A stretch of DNA of 64,000 nt from the NCBI RefSeq assembly GCF_003432115.1, contig NZ_QWDC01000003.1, positions 310,001 to 374,000 of the forward strand. The letters are read 5' to 3'. Below are positions 1 through 7,489 of this stretch, piece by piece (positions within the stretch are counted from its first letter, which is position 1; every line of letters starts with the position of its first letter). Origin of the DNA: Mucilaginibacter conchicola (GTDB taxonomy: Bacteria; Bacteroidota; Bacteroidia; Sphingobacteriales; Sphingobacteriaceae). Position numbers and translations under genes: made by a program. The notes beneath the pieces are model-generated. The model did no database searches. It saw only the letters and a program-made list of their open reading frames with translations, and was not told where the DNA came from.

Positions 1-354
1 TTTAAATATCTTGGCGGCATAAAGGCAAACCGGGCCATCAACCTCAACCAGTAAAATGGGGCTGTTTTTTAGGTTGATGTTGGTTGATACCACAAAGCTA
101 TCGGCACCCATGGTAAAAGACTTGATCTTGAAATAAGGGATAGGGAAAATATCCGGCGAGCCCTCATTTTTAAAAAGGATCTGGTCGCCATCAGGATACT
201 GGCCTTTTGACGGGGGCGACCATGACACCAGCCCTCGGAAAACCTCGCCGGTGGTATGATAAACCATTCCCTGGTCAAACTGTACATTGCTTAACTGGGC
301 ACGGCTAATAGTTGCGGTTGTAACGAAAATGAATAACAGAAATAGTTTACGCAT
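1..354 (-). CDS. secreted protein, tandem paralog, 3' part cut by window edge
   Basis: The reading frame starts at the ATG at 354 and stays open to base 1, giving 118 residues, so the C-terminus lies outside the window. The protein begins MRKLFLLFIFVTTATISRAQ, a typical signal peptide with cleavage expected after SRAQ. The mature part aligns by eye with the next gene: both carry a G-L-(V/I)-S-W-S-P-P-(S/A)-K block, then GDQI.FK and later DSFVVS. These two genes are therefore tandem duplicates, 12 bp apart and probably co-transcribed. No catalytic motif is visible and I do not recognise a function. An envelope protein is the safest description. Confidence 0.8.
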   Translation of the reverse strand, partial: MRKLFLLFIFVTTATISRAQLSNVQFDQGMVYHTTGEVFRGLVSWSPPSKGQYPDGDQILFKNEGSPDIFPIPYFKIKSFTMGADSFVVSTNINLKNSPILLVEVDGPVCLYAAKIFK

Positions 355-366
355 GGGTGTTAATTA

Positions 367-1047
367 TCAGGGAGCAACGGTCTGGTCTATATTTTCTGTT
401 GGCGGCGGCGGGGGTAAATAGCCGTTTTTATAAAAGAAAAGTACATCATCCATTTTTCCTAAACCTAAACGCATTTTTTTGTTATTTATGCTTTCAACAA
501 CCAAAGGTTTATCGGCCATTATTTTGCTCATCACTTCTGCAAAGTTCTTTTTAGTGAGTTTTACCACATCGTTGGGGTTGCTGCCATAATAATAATCAGT
601 TATACCCCATGATCTATACGGCTGCATCATCATTGCGCCACTTGCGCCGCCGTACATACCGCCACCGGCACTTGCTGTTTGCAAAAAGCTATATAATTTG
701 ATTTCGGCATTATTTAATACGACCTGCAGGAACGGAGAATAAGCAACTTCCTTATTTGCCGATACTACAAAGCTGTCTAAAGTAACGCTGTCTTTTTTTA
801 CAAGAAACGATTTAATTTGAGAGTTTGTAAGCTTTATCTTTTCAGCTTTTTTTTCGGGCTTAAAATAGATCTGATCGCCATTGCCTCCAAATATTGATTT
901 TGCAGGCGGCGACCACGAGATAAGCCCCGTGTGTTTAACGTTATCCAGATCATAGTAAGCGCCTTCGTCGTAATGCTTGCCAAACAGTTGCGCCCTGGCG
1001 CTGAGCGTAACACTTAAGATACAAATGATAAGTAGGATTTTTCGCAT
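367..1047 (-). CDS. secreted protein of unknown function, tandem paralog
   Basis: This is a 226-residue protein with signal peptide MRKILLIICILSVTLSARAQ. The first half shares the SWSPPAK, GDQIYFK and DSFVVS blocks with the truncated gene downstream (1-354). The centre has a Gly/Met-rich stretch (GGGMYGGASGAMMM, about residues 128-141) and the C-terminus a run of five prolines. The family is not recognised. A periplasmic or outer-membrane-associated location is inferred from the signal peptide. The gene diverges from ltaE across only 41 bp. A TATATTTG box on the minus strand at 1067-1074 lies 19 nt before the ATG. Confidence 0.75.
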   Translation of the reverse strand: MRKILLIICILSVTLSARAQLFGKHYDEGAYYDLDNVKHTGLISWSPPAKSIFGGNGDQIYFKPEKKAEKIKLTNSQIKSFLVKKDSVTLDSFVVSANKEVAYSPFLQVVLNNAEIKLYSFLQTASAGGGMYGGASGAMMMQPYRSWGITDYYYGSNPNDVVKLTKKNFAEVMSKIMADKPLVVESINNKKMRLGLGKMDDVLFFYKNGYLPPPPPTENIDQTVAP

Positions 1048-1066
1048 AATGGTTTAGATTTGAAAC

Positions 1067-1074
1067 CAAATATA
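1067..1074 (-). promoter_or_regulatory. -7 element (TATATTTG) for the gene at 367-1047
   Basis: The minus strand reads TATATTTG, an exact match to the Bacteroidota -7 consensus TAnnTTTG, 19 nt upstream of the ATG at 1047. No good -33 TTTG is seen at the expected distance, so the call rests on one box. Confidence 0.4.
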
Positions 1075-1088
1075 AAAGAATTTGTGAC

Positions 1089-2102
1089 ATGATGAACGTT
1101 GATCTGCGCAGCGATACTGTTACCAAACCCACCCCGGGAATGCTTGAGGCCATGTGGAGCGCCAAAGTGGGCGATGATGTGTTTGGCGAGGACGAAACTG
1201 TGAACACGTTGGAAGAAAAAGCCGCCGCAATGTTTGGTATGGAAGCCGGGATCTTTTGCCCATCAGGCACCATGACCAACCAGATAGCCATAAAATGTTT
1301 TACCCAGCCCCTTGATGAACTTATAGCCGACCAAACGGCCCACGTTTATCGTTACGAGGGTGGGGGCATAGCATTTAACTCGGCAGTATCAACCCGTTTG
1401 CTGAATGGCTATCGTGGTATTTTGACCGCAGAGATGATAGAGCCGGAGATAAACGCCGAGAACATCCACTATCCGCATACCAGCTTAGTTGTGTTAGAGA
1501 ACACCGTTAACAAAGGCGGCGGTGCCTGTTATACCCTTAACCAGATAGCACCTATTGCCGCACTTTGTAAAGAGCGTGGTTTAAAACTGCACCTTGATGG
1601 TGCCCGCATATTTAATGCCCTTGCCCACACCGGTGATAAGGCAGTTAACTACGGCAATTATTTTGATGGTGTATCGGTTTGTCTATCTAAAGGATTAGGC
1701 GCACCGGTAGGCTCAGTTTTGTTAGCTGATAAAGAGACCATCAAGTATGCACGTCGTATCCGTAAAGTATTGGGCGGCGGTATGCGCCAGGCAGGCTTTT
1801 TAGCCGCAGCGGGTATCTTCGCGTTAGATCATCATGTTGAGCGCCTGCAGATAGACCATGCCCACGCCCGCATCCTGGCCGATGAGCTGGCCAATTGCCA
1901 GTGGGTAACCAACATTATCCCTGTTGAAACCAATATCGTATTATTTGACACGGTTGAACCAGCCGATACCGTATTAGAGAAACTTGCCACCAAAGGCATA
2001 AAAGCCAGCAGCACCGATAAACATCGCATCCGCTTTGTAACGCACCTGGATGTGCACGCAGACCAGGTAGAGTATGTGGTTGGGGTGTTGAAAAGTCTTT
2101 AG
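1089..2102 (+). CDS. ltaE: low-specificity L-threonine aldolase
   Basis: This 337-residue protein is a PLP-dependent fold-type I enzyme that cleaves L-threonine or L-allo-threonine to glycine and acetaldehyde. The N-terminal DLRSDTVTKPT block (residues 5-15) is diagnostic of the family. LHLDGAR (167-173) holds the PLP-contacting Asp, and CLSKGLGAPVGS (198-209) holds the Schiff-base lysine K201. Length is normal for the family. The start could be 1089 or 1092. A TTTG ending 4 nt before 1089 favours the first. The stop codon overlaps the left arm of a long inverted repeat that encloses the following gap. Confidence 0.93.
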   Translation: MMNVDLRSDTVTKPTPGMLEAMWSAKVGDDVFGEDETVNTLEEKAAAMFGMEAGIFCPSGTMTNQIAIKCFTQPLDELIADQTAHVYRYEGGGIAFNSAVSTRLLNGYRGILTAEMIEPEINAENIHYPHTSLVVLENTVNKGGGACYTLNQIAPIAALCKERGLKLHLDGARIFNALAHTGDKAVNYGNYFDGVSVCLSKGLGAPVGSVLLADKETIKYARRIRKVLGGGMRQAGFLAAAGIFALDHHVERLQIDHAHARILADELANCQWVTNIIPVETNIVLFDTVEPADTVLEKLATKGIKASSTDKHRIRFVTHLDVHADQVEYVVGVLKSL

Positions 2103-2135
2103 TCGAAAGTTTTAAGTTCAAAGTTCAAAAATTAT

Positions 2136-2229
2136 GTCATTGCGAGGAGCGTAGCGAGGGGGTAATCTCATCGCGTTCATCTGCAAGCGACGAGATTGCT
2201 TCTCCGCCAACCGGCGGATCGCAATGACA
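2136..2229. repeat. palindromic repeat, family F2 (GTCATTGCGAGG...)
   Basis: It begins GTCATTGCGAGGAGCG and ends with the reverse-complement arm GCAATGAC. Internal pairing includes CGCGTTCAT/ctgcaagcg and an ATCTCATCG / CGAGATTGC match. Related copies are at 13029, 14730 and 60501, with split or half copies at 25976/26351 and 29930. Confidence 0.85.
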
Positions 2230-2260
2230 TATACTAATATTTCCAAATCAACTCTTCGTT

Positions 2261-2365
2261 GTCATTTCGAACGAGCGCAGCGAGGAGAAATCTTCTTCGC
2301 GCAGAAGGTATGGTGCAGAAGGTATGGTGCAGAAGATTTCTCCTCGTACCTCGTTCGAAATGACA
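2261..2365. repeat. palindromic repeat, family F1 (GTCATTTCGAACGAGCG...)
   Basis: Left arm GTCATTTCGAACGAGCG continues into GAGGAGAAATCTTC. The right arm is the inverse and ends in TCGTTCGAAATGACA. The centre repeats AGAAGGTATGGTGC twice. Further copies are at 2478, 17482, 22913 and 54351. Confidence 0.85.
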
Positions 2366-2381
2366 ATTTTTTAATATCTAA

Positions 2382-2465
2382 GTCATCCTGAACTTGTTTC
2401 AGGGCCCCACACGCTAAGTCGACGCTTACTTAGCGCGTGGGATGCCGAAATAAATTCGGCATGAC
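2382..2465. repeat. palindromic repeat, family F5 (GTCATCCTGAAC...)
   Basis: It starts GTCATCCTGAAC and ends in GGCATGAC. Inside are two hairpins, CCACACGCTAAG/CTTAGCGCGTGG and GCCGAATTTATTTCGGC (inverse strand). A half copy lies at 20264-20292. Confidence 0.75.
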
Positions 2466-2477
2466 GGTAACTGCGTT

Positions 2478-2634
2478 GTCATTTCGAACGAGCGTAGCGA
2501 GGAGAAATCTTGTTATTAATGCTAAGCATCGGTTTTTCATAACTAACAAGATTTATCTTCGATGAGCTTCACTACGTTCCGGTTCTCGTCACCACAACCG
2601 TACATGCCCGCCCTGCTGCTCGCTCGAAATGACA
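2478..2634. repeat. palindromic repeat, family F1, long form
   Basis: The left arm is GTCATTTCGAACGAGCG and the right arm CGCTCGAAATGACA. The interior has AAATCTTGTTA / TAACAAGATTT pairing and a right-hand insert (GATGAGCTTCACTACG, then GTTCCGGTTCTCGTC) that recurs in inverted form in the copy at 54351. Confidence 0.85.
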
Positions 2635-2725
2635 TGGCGGTTTCTTTTATGAATTAATAAAAATTCTTATGACTTAAGACTCCCGACTTAAAACTTTCGA
2701 CTTAAAAGCATGTTATCCCTAACAC

Positions 2726-3811
2726 ATGAACCGCCTGATACAGAAATTAGAGAAGATTGGCCGCGACCCTAAGATAACGGCAAAAGCAGTGGGGCTGAGG
2801 TATGTATCAGACTCAACGGCCGGCTATACCCGCAAAAAATCAGGCAAGGGGTGGACGTATCTCGACCCGGAAGGCAAAACCGTGAAGGATAAAGAACTCA
2901 TCCACCGGTTCAACAGCCTGGTTATACCACCAGCTTATACCAGTGTCTGGATCTCGCCGTATGAGAACAGTCACCTGCAATTTACCGGTACCGATGCTGC
3001 GGGCCGCAAGCAATACCGCTACCACACGCACTGGAACCAGATCCGCAATCAATCTAAATACCATCGCCTGCAAACTTTTGCCGCGCATTTGCCGGCTATC
3101 CGCAAGCAGGTAGACCATGATCTTAACCGCCGCAACCTCGGCCACGAGAAAGTGGTGGCTCTTGTAGTGCGACTGATGGAACTGACCAGCATTCGTGTTG
3201 GGAATGAATCGTACAAAAAACTTTACGGCTCATTTGGTTTAACCACGCTCATGGACAGGCACGTGAAGATAGAAGGTTCCAAAATGAAGTTCGAGTTTAA
3301 AGGCAAGAAAGGGGTGATGCACAAAGTTGCGCTGCAAAGTAAAAAACTGGCACGACTGGTGAAGCAATGCCGCGACATCCCCGGCAAAGAGCTTTTTCAA
3401 TACTACAACGAGGACGGCAGCCGCTGCACCATAGGCTCGGGCGATATAAACGATTATCTGAAGGAAATTACCGGCGAAGATTTTACCGCAAAAGATTTCC
3501 GCACCTGGGCAGGCAGTGTGAGCGCCCTTTACGCATTTAAAGAAGCCGGCGAATTTGATACCCTTACCGAGTGCAAACGCAAAATAGTAAGCGTGCTTGA
3601 TGAGGTGGCCATCAATTTAGGAAACACCCGCACGGTTTGCAAAAAGTACTACGTGCACCCATCGGTCATCAAAAGTTATGAGGATAAAACCATCTTTAAA
3701 TACATCGATAAACTGGATGGAGACAAAGATATCCATTCCGCAGAACTGAACCTTGCCGAGAAAGCACTGTTAGACCTGCTGGAGCATGAGAAGCTTGCCG
3801 TAGCCAGTTAA
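2726..3811 (+). CDS. DNA topoisomerase IB
   Basis: This 361-residue protein belongs to the poxvirus-like bacterial type IB topoisomerases, which relax supercoils through a 3'-phosphotyrosyl intermediate. The N-terminal domain (about 20-120) includes LRYVSDSTAGYTR and VIPPAYTSVWI. The catalytic domain shows SIRVGNESY (R157), FRTWAGS (R259) and LGNTRTVCKKYYVHPSVI, where Y309 aligns with the catalytic Tyr. The N of LGNT replaces the His of viral enzymes, which I recall as usual for bacterial members. The gene ends 4 bp into the convergent HxlR gene. Confidence 0.9.
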   Translation: MNRLIQKLEKIGRDPKITAKAVGLRYVSDSTAGYTRKKSGKGWTYLDPEGKTVKDKELIHRFNSLVIPPAYTSVWISPYENSHLQFTGTDAAGRKQYRYHTHWNQIRNQSKYHRLQTFAAHLPAIRKQVDHDLNRRNLGHEKVVALVVRLMELTSIRVGNESYKKLYGSFGLTTLMDRHVKIEGSKMKFEFKGKKGVMHKVALQSKKLARLVKQCRDIPGKELFQYYNEDGSRCTIGSGDINDYLKEITGEDFTAKDFRTWAGSVSALYAFKEAGEFDTLTECKRKIVSVLDEVAINLGNTRTVCKKYYVHPSVIKSYEDKTIFKYIDKLDGDKDIHSAELNLAEKALLDLLEHEKLAVAS

Positions 3812-4200
3812 GCCTCGCTACGTTTACCAACAATTACTTCGCGGTGTTTTACGCCCCATGCGGATAGCATGTTGATAATATCCCTTAGTGTTAAGCCATA
3901 GTTGGTTAAGCTATACTCAACGGTTATAGGTTGTGTATTTAATACTTCGCGGCTTATCAGTTTATTGGCTTCCAACTCTTTCAGTTCCTTGCTCAGCATT
4001 TTATTGGAGATGCCTTCAACGTCATTCAAAATATCAGAAAACCTGCGCTTGTTAAAGTAGCAGATGGATGAGATAATGGAGATCTTCCATTTGCCGTTCA
4101 GCACATCCATGGCATCATGCACTGCCATTACATTTTTTTTATTGGTAATGGGGCAGCAGGTTGGTGCTATGTCGGTAAGTTCAAGTGTTGCGTCAGTCAT
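3808..4200 (-). CDS. HxlR-family winged-helix transcriptional regulator
   Basis: The 130-residue protein has the HxlR core: DVLNGKWKISIISSI, then RRFSDILNDVEGISNKMLSKELKELEANKLI (shown here in part), then a beta wing and YSLTNYGLTLRDIINMLSAWG. Members of the family repress or activate a neighbouring oxidoreductase in response to redox or electrophile stress, often through one cysteine. Here CC lies near residues 15-16, and a third Cys (in SSICYF) lies in the HTH. The gene diverges from an SDR at 4305, and the 104-bp gap holds repeated GTTAC motifs. The SDR is the likely target (inference). Confidence 0.88.
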   Translation of the reverse strand: MTDATLELTDIAPTCCPITNKKNVMAVHDAMDVLNGKWKISIISSICYFNKRRFSDILNDVEGISNKMLSKELKELEANKLISREVLNTQPITVEYSLTNYGLTLRDIINMLSAWGVKHREVIVGKRSEA

Positions 4201-4236
4201 AAGTTACTTGGTTACTCAAATGTTACTGTTACTTTT

Positions 4237-4252
4237 AGTTACAAAGTAACTG
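4237..4252. promoter_or_regulatory. candidate HxlR operator overlapping the SDR promoter -33 region
   Basis: AGTTACAAAGTAACT at 4237-4251 is a perfect dyad with 6-bp arms and a 3-bp spacer. More direct GTTACT units lie at 4202-4233. The dyad ends at the site where a -33 element for the TAGGTTTG box at 4271 would sit (CTG at 4250-4252, 18 nt spacer). A bound regulator would therefore block that promoter. Confidence 0.55.
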
Positions 4253-4270
4253 AAATAAATTTAATAACCA

Positions 4271-4278
4271 TAGGTTTG
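4271..4278 (+). promoter_or_regulatory. -7 element (TAGGTTTG) for the SDR at 4305
   Basis: This is an exact TAnnTTTG match, 26 nt upstream of the ATG at 4305. The -33 match is imperfect (CTG instead of TTG). Its position places transcription start after the possible GTG at 4281, which supports the ATG at 4305 as the true start. Confidence 0.5.
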
Positions 4279-4304
4279 CGGTGTTAAATTTAAAAAACAT
4301 AACA

Positions 4305-5048
4305 ATGAGTTTCCAAAACAAAAACGTAGTAATAACCGGCGGAACAACCGGTATAGGATTCGCAACCGCAAAAGCATTTATAAACGCAGGTGCCAATGTT
4401 TGGATAACCGGCCGCAAAGCAGATAACCTGGAGAAAGCCGCTGCTGAGATCAACAGCCCCAACCTGAAAACCGTGTTATCTGATACCTCAAAAGTATCTG
4501 ATATCGCCGTGCTTGAACAGTCTTTTGCACAAAGCGGTGAAAAGCTTGATGTACTTTTCCTTAACGCAGGTGTGGCCACCTTTGCGCCAATTGAACAGGC
4601 TACCGAAGATCAGTTTGATTACCAGTTTAACACCAACGTAAAGGGCCCGTACTTTACACTGCAAAAGTTTCTGCCGCATTTAAAAGATGGTGCATCGGTA
4701 GTGTTCACTTCATCGGTAGTGGCAACGGCATCAAACCTGGGTACCAGCATTTACTCATCAACCAAAGGCGCGCTGAACAAAGTTGCACAGATAGCTGCCA
4801 ATGAACTGGCTGAGAGAAAGATCCGCGTTAACGTTGTTAGCCCGGGCCCTATACAAACCCCGGGACTGGAAGGCGCATTGCCTGCCGAAGCCAAAGCACA
4901 CATTGCTACCCTTACAGCATTACAAAGGTTAGGCACTGCAGATGAGATAGCCAACACCGTGTTGTTCCTGTCATCAGAAGCAGCAACCTACGTTAGCGGC
5001 TCCGAAGTAGTGGTAGATGGTGGTTACCTTACTTTTGGTTTAAAATAA
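4305..5048 (+). CDS. SDR-family NAD(P)-dependent oxidoreductase
   Basis: From the ATG at 4305 this is a 247-residue classical short-chain dehydrogenase. The cofactor motif GGTTGIG covers residues 12-18, NAG (LNAGVA) follows the fourth strand, and the active site is Y150-x3-K154 in IYSSTKGAL. The C-terminal SEAATYVSGSEVVVDGGY is typical of the FabG-like group. An upstream GTG at 4281 is in frame but is rejected because the best promoter lies beside it. The substrate cannot be told. Divergence from an HxlR gene suggests stress- or quinone-linked induction (inference). Confidence 0.88.
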   Translation: MSFQNKNVVITGGTTGIGFATAKAFINAGANVWITGRKADNLEKAAAEINSPNLKTVLSDTSKVSDIAVLEQSFAQSGEKLDVLFLNAGVATFAPIEQATEDQFDYQFNTNVKGPYFTLQKFLPHLKDGASVVFTSSVVATASNLGTSIYSSTKGALNKVAQIAANELAERKIRVNVVSPGPIQTPGLEGALPAEAKAHIATLTALQRLGTADEIANTVLFLSSEAATYVSGSEVVVDGGYLTFGLK

Positions 5049-5064
5049 CCAACCATTAACAAAC

Positions 5065-5096
5065 AAAAAAGGCTCCCTTGCGGAGCCTTTTTTGTA
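5065..5096. terminator. bidirectional terminator
   Basis: AAAAAAGGCTCC, a CTTGC loop and GGAGCCTTTTTT form a perfect hairpin with A and T tracts on either side. It lies between the convergent SDR and M56 genes and can serve both. Confidence 0.9.
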
Positions 5097-5117
5097 AACT
5101 ATTAACTGATCTTATTA

Positions 5118-6950
5118 TTAATTCTTAGCTTTTTTGGTGGTGATATAAACCACGCCCTGTTTAGCTTTTTCGCCGTATTTCTGTAACGTATCAGGCGAGT
5201 TGCCGCTTGCTACACTCATGCTTTCGATATCAAAAGCTGATAGCTTTTTCATTTGTTTTTCGGTAGCTACTTTGCCATCTATCACAATAACCTTATCAGA
5301 TATTTTATTATCTCTGCGGGCGCTGTATAGCCTTACGCCGGAGATAGCTCTTGGCACATCTGAAGTGCTGATGCCTGTGCTAAAAGTAGAATAGGTTTGT
5401 GTTTTAACATTTACGCCATTCACCGTTTTGGCGCTATCTAATTGTAGAAAAATATGATCGGCATTTTTACCTTCTATCACCACTTCTTTAAGCGGACCTG
5501 CATTTGCAGAAGCATCTGCACGGCGGGTTATTACAACCTGTGATATTTTTCCTTTCAGATCCTGAGAATTTGGTAACGATGCAATTACTTCTTTCTCTTT
5601 AGCACTAAGTTTTGCAGGATCTTTGGCTACACCATTGATAGTGATCTTGGTGATGGGATTTTCTACTACAGAGTTCATCATAGCTGCTTTGCCTTCTTCG
5701 CTGTCTTTGGTGATGATAGATATAGTTGCCGGTTCTGCCTTCGCATCGCCTTTAATAACGGTTACACCTGCTAAAGTATTGGGGTTAAGTTTAGCCAGCT
5801 CCTCTTTGCTGATTTGTTTGCCATCTACCACTATCCTTGCCGAATCCAGGCTGTTCGGCTTATCCAGTTTTATAGTAAATGCCGCTTTTTTACCGGTATC
5901 GCTTTTTATAAGGTATACTTCGGTAAGCTTACGTTTGGCGGTATCTCTCTTAGTAGTATAAATAGCTTTATTTTTAGCCGGCACGGTATCAGCAAAGGCT
6001 ATGCCTGCATCTTTGGCGGCTTCTTTTATAGCGATGGTTACCGGTTTAATTGCATTGGCTAATTTGATAGTAAATGGTTTGGCTACCTCTGCTTTTGATA
6101 TGGTGAATACCAGCAGCGAGCAAACTACAACAGGTATTACAAATGCATAGCGGGTAAGGTTAACCCTCGAAGATCTTTTTGCGTTCATCATGATAATGCG
6201 TTTTTTTATGGTTGACAGATTGAAATGATTTACAATGCCTGGCGTTTGGCTGTTAAAACTTACGTTAACCAGGCTGTACTGGTAGCTTTTGCTATCTATG
6301 CCGTTGTTGAGGATGCGGCGGTCGGTAATAAATTCGATGTTTTCGCGCACTGCCTTTTTCATGAGCCAGATGCCGGGATTGAACCAGTAGAACACGCAGC
6401 TCAGCTCGGCCAGCAGGATATCTAAAGTATGCCAGCCATTCACATGAATCTGCTCGTGCTGTAAAATAGCTTCCAGGTCGTTTTGCGAGTGATTGGCCGG
6501 ATTGATATAAATACTTCGCCAGAAAGAGAAGGGGGCGGCTTCGCCTTCAATTACCCTCACATCGTGGCTATGGATACGTTGAGGCTTTGAGTTGCGGTAC
6601 AGCATGTGAAGCGAGAACAGTTGCATCGTAAAACGGATGCCCAATACAACCACCCCAACCCAGAATGCTACTGTTGCCCATTGCCAGTAATCGGGCTTGC
6701 TTAGCATTTCTTCGGCAGGTAATTGCCATTTGTACATCACCACCTGTACGGGTTTGGCCAGGTTCTCGTGGCGTTGCGCAAAAGCAGTAAGGTCTATGTA
6801 AGGATACACCGTTGCAAACAGGATGGCCGCTACAAGGTATACGCGGTTAAGCGTATAAAAAGTAAGCGGGCGCAGCACCAGGTAGTACCCGGCACAAAAC
6901 AGCAGCAGTGCCAGGTTCACTTTTAGCAAAAAAACAAATAAGGCAGGCAT
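5118..6950 (-). CDS. M56-family (BlaR1-type) membrane metallopeptidase with TonB-plug-like C-terminus
   Basis: This 610-residue protein has membrane segments at about 5-25, 34-55 and 90-112. The M56 zinc site is HEQIH at 165-169, followed by acidic residues in ENIEFITDRRIL, and a further membrane helix lies near 262-284. The remaining 320 residues are periplasmic and contain repeats resembling the plug of TonB-dependent receptors: VTVIKGDAKAEPATISIITK and, at the end, SGVRLYSARRDN... with GVVYITTKK. BlaR1-like proteins sense a signal and inactivate the BlaI repressor. blaI lies 5 bp upstream in the same operon. The plug-like tail replaces the penicillin-binding sensor of classic BlaR1, so the ligand is unknown and probably not a beta-lactam. 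Confidence 0.85.
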   Translation of the reverse strand: MPALFVFLLKVNLALLLFCAGYYLVLRPLTFYTLNRVYLVAAILFATVYPYIDLTAFAQRHENLAKPVQVVMYKWQLPAEEMLSKPDYWQWATVAFWVGVVVLGIRFTMQLFSLHMLYRNSKPQRIHSHDVRVIEGEAAPFSFWRSIYINPANHSQNDLEAILQHEQIHVNGWHTLDILLAELSCVFYWFNPGIWLMKKAVRENIEFITDRRILNNGIDSKSYQYSLVNVSFNSQTPGIVNHFNLSTIKKRIIMMNAKRSSRVNLTRYAFVIPVVVCSLLVFTISKAEVAKPFTIKLANAIKPVTIAIKEAAKDAGIAFADTVPAKNKAIYTTKRDTAKRKLTEVYLIKSDTGKKAAFTIKLDKPNSLDSARIVVDGKQISKEELAKLNPNTLAGVTVIKGDAKAEPATISIITKDSEEGKAAMMNSVVENPITKITINGVAKDPAKLSAKEKEVIASLPNSQDLKGKISQVVITRRADASANAGPLKEVVIEGKNADHIFLQLDSAKTVNGVNVKTQTYSTFSTGISTSDVPRAISGVRLYSARRDNKISDKVIVIDGKVATEKQMKKLSAFDIESMSVASGNSPDTLQKYGEKAKQGVVYITTKKAKN

Positions 6951-6955
6951 AATGG

Positions 6956-7318
6956 TTAGTTTTTAGGTTTTTCGATGAGGTTGATGATCTCCTGCAAATC
7001 GCTGGCGCTTATCTTTTTGTCTTTGGCAAAAAAGGTAACCAGGTCTTTATATGAGTTTTTGAAGTAGTCGCTTACAAAGCCGTTCATAAAACGGGCTTTA
7101 TATTCTTCCTCGGCAATGGCCGGCGAGTAGCGGTACGAGTTGCCCATTTTTTCGGCGTTTACAAATCCTTTGCGCTCAAGGTTTTTTACCGTTGATGCCA
7201 GGGTGGTGTACGGTGGGCGCGGGTCTGCCATCTGCTCTAAAATATCTTTTATGAAAGCTTTGCCGGTTTGCCAGATAGCCTGCATTGCTTCTTCTTCCTG
7301 AGGTGATAATTTTTCCAT
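6956..7318 (-). CDS. BlaI/MecI/CopY-family transcriptional repressor
   Basis: This is a 120-residue winged-helix repressor. It begins MEKLSPQEEEAMQAIWQTG, and its recognition region includes PPYTTLASTVKNLERKGFV, the usual family signature. The C-terminal half (FVSDYFKNSYKDLVTFFAKD) is the dimerisation and cleavage region. It is the first gene of a two-gene operon with the M56 peptidase, the standard repressor/sensor pairing. Two identical dyads immediately before its start codon suggest autorepression. Confidence 0.92.
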   Translation of the reverse strand: MEKLSPQEEEAMQAIWQTGKAFIKDILEQMADPRPPYTTLASTVKNLERKGFVNAEKMGNSYRYSPAIAEEEYKARFMNGFVSDYFKNSYKDLVTFFAKDKKISASDLQEIINLIEKPKN

Positions 7319-7321
7319 TTC

Positions 7322-7355
7322 TACGATGTTTTCGTAAATTTACGACTATTTCGTA
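7322..7355. promoter_or_regulatory. double BlaI operator (two TACGA-N5-TCGTA dyads)
   Basis: TACGA-N5-TCGTA occurs at 7322-7336 and again at 7341-7355, with centres 19 bp apart. Between them the sequence TCGTAAATTTACGA (7332-7345) is itself a perfect palindrome. The pair starts 4 bp upstream of the blaI start codon (7318). BlaI and MecI are known to bind paired dyads at their own promoters, so autoregulation is a strong inference. Confidence 0.75.
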
Positions 7356-7430
7356 TTTGTGCAAATCTTTTTAACAAATTTTAACAAAGGCAATGTGCAT
7401 AACTCTTTGTACTACAACCACTGATTGGTA

Positions 7431-7461
7431 TTTGACGATGCATTTAAAACCATTACCTTTG
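7431..7461 (+). promoter_or_regulatory. Bacteroidota-type promoter for the SDR at 7490
   Basis: TTTG at 7431-7434, a 19-nt spacer and TACCTTTG at 7454-7461 match both halves of the primary sigma consensus. The ATG is 28 nt downstream. This is the best complete promoter in the window. Confidence 0.7.
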
Positions 7462-7489
7462 AGTTACCAAGTTAATTTTACAAACCGAG

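Larger units (their letters stand above)
2101..2702. repeat. 16-nt perfect inverted arms enclosing an intergenic repeat field
   Basis: AGTCGAAAGTTTTAAG at 2101-2116 is the exact reverse complement of 2687-2702. The left arm overlaps the ltaE stop codon. Between the arms are four palindromic repeats (2136-2229, 2261-2365, 2382-2465, 2478-2634) and no plausible gene, so the whole 2103-2725 gap is repeat DNA. Confidence 0.85.

Noticed and set aside
2261..2277. TTCGAA-containing repeats as tRNA T-arms
   Set aside because: No acceptor or anticodon stems are nearby. The TTCGAA lies in the F1 palindrome and recurs in every copy.
2103..2725. Repeat field as a CRISPR array
   Set aside because: Units are unlike palindromes without regular spacers, and no cas gene is present.
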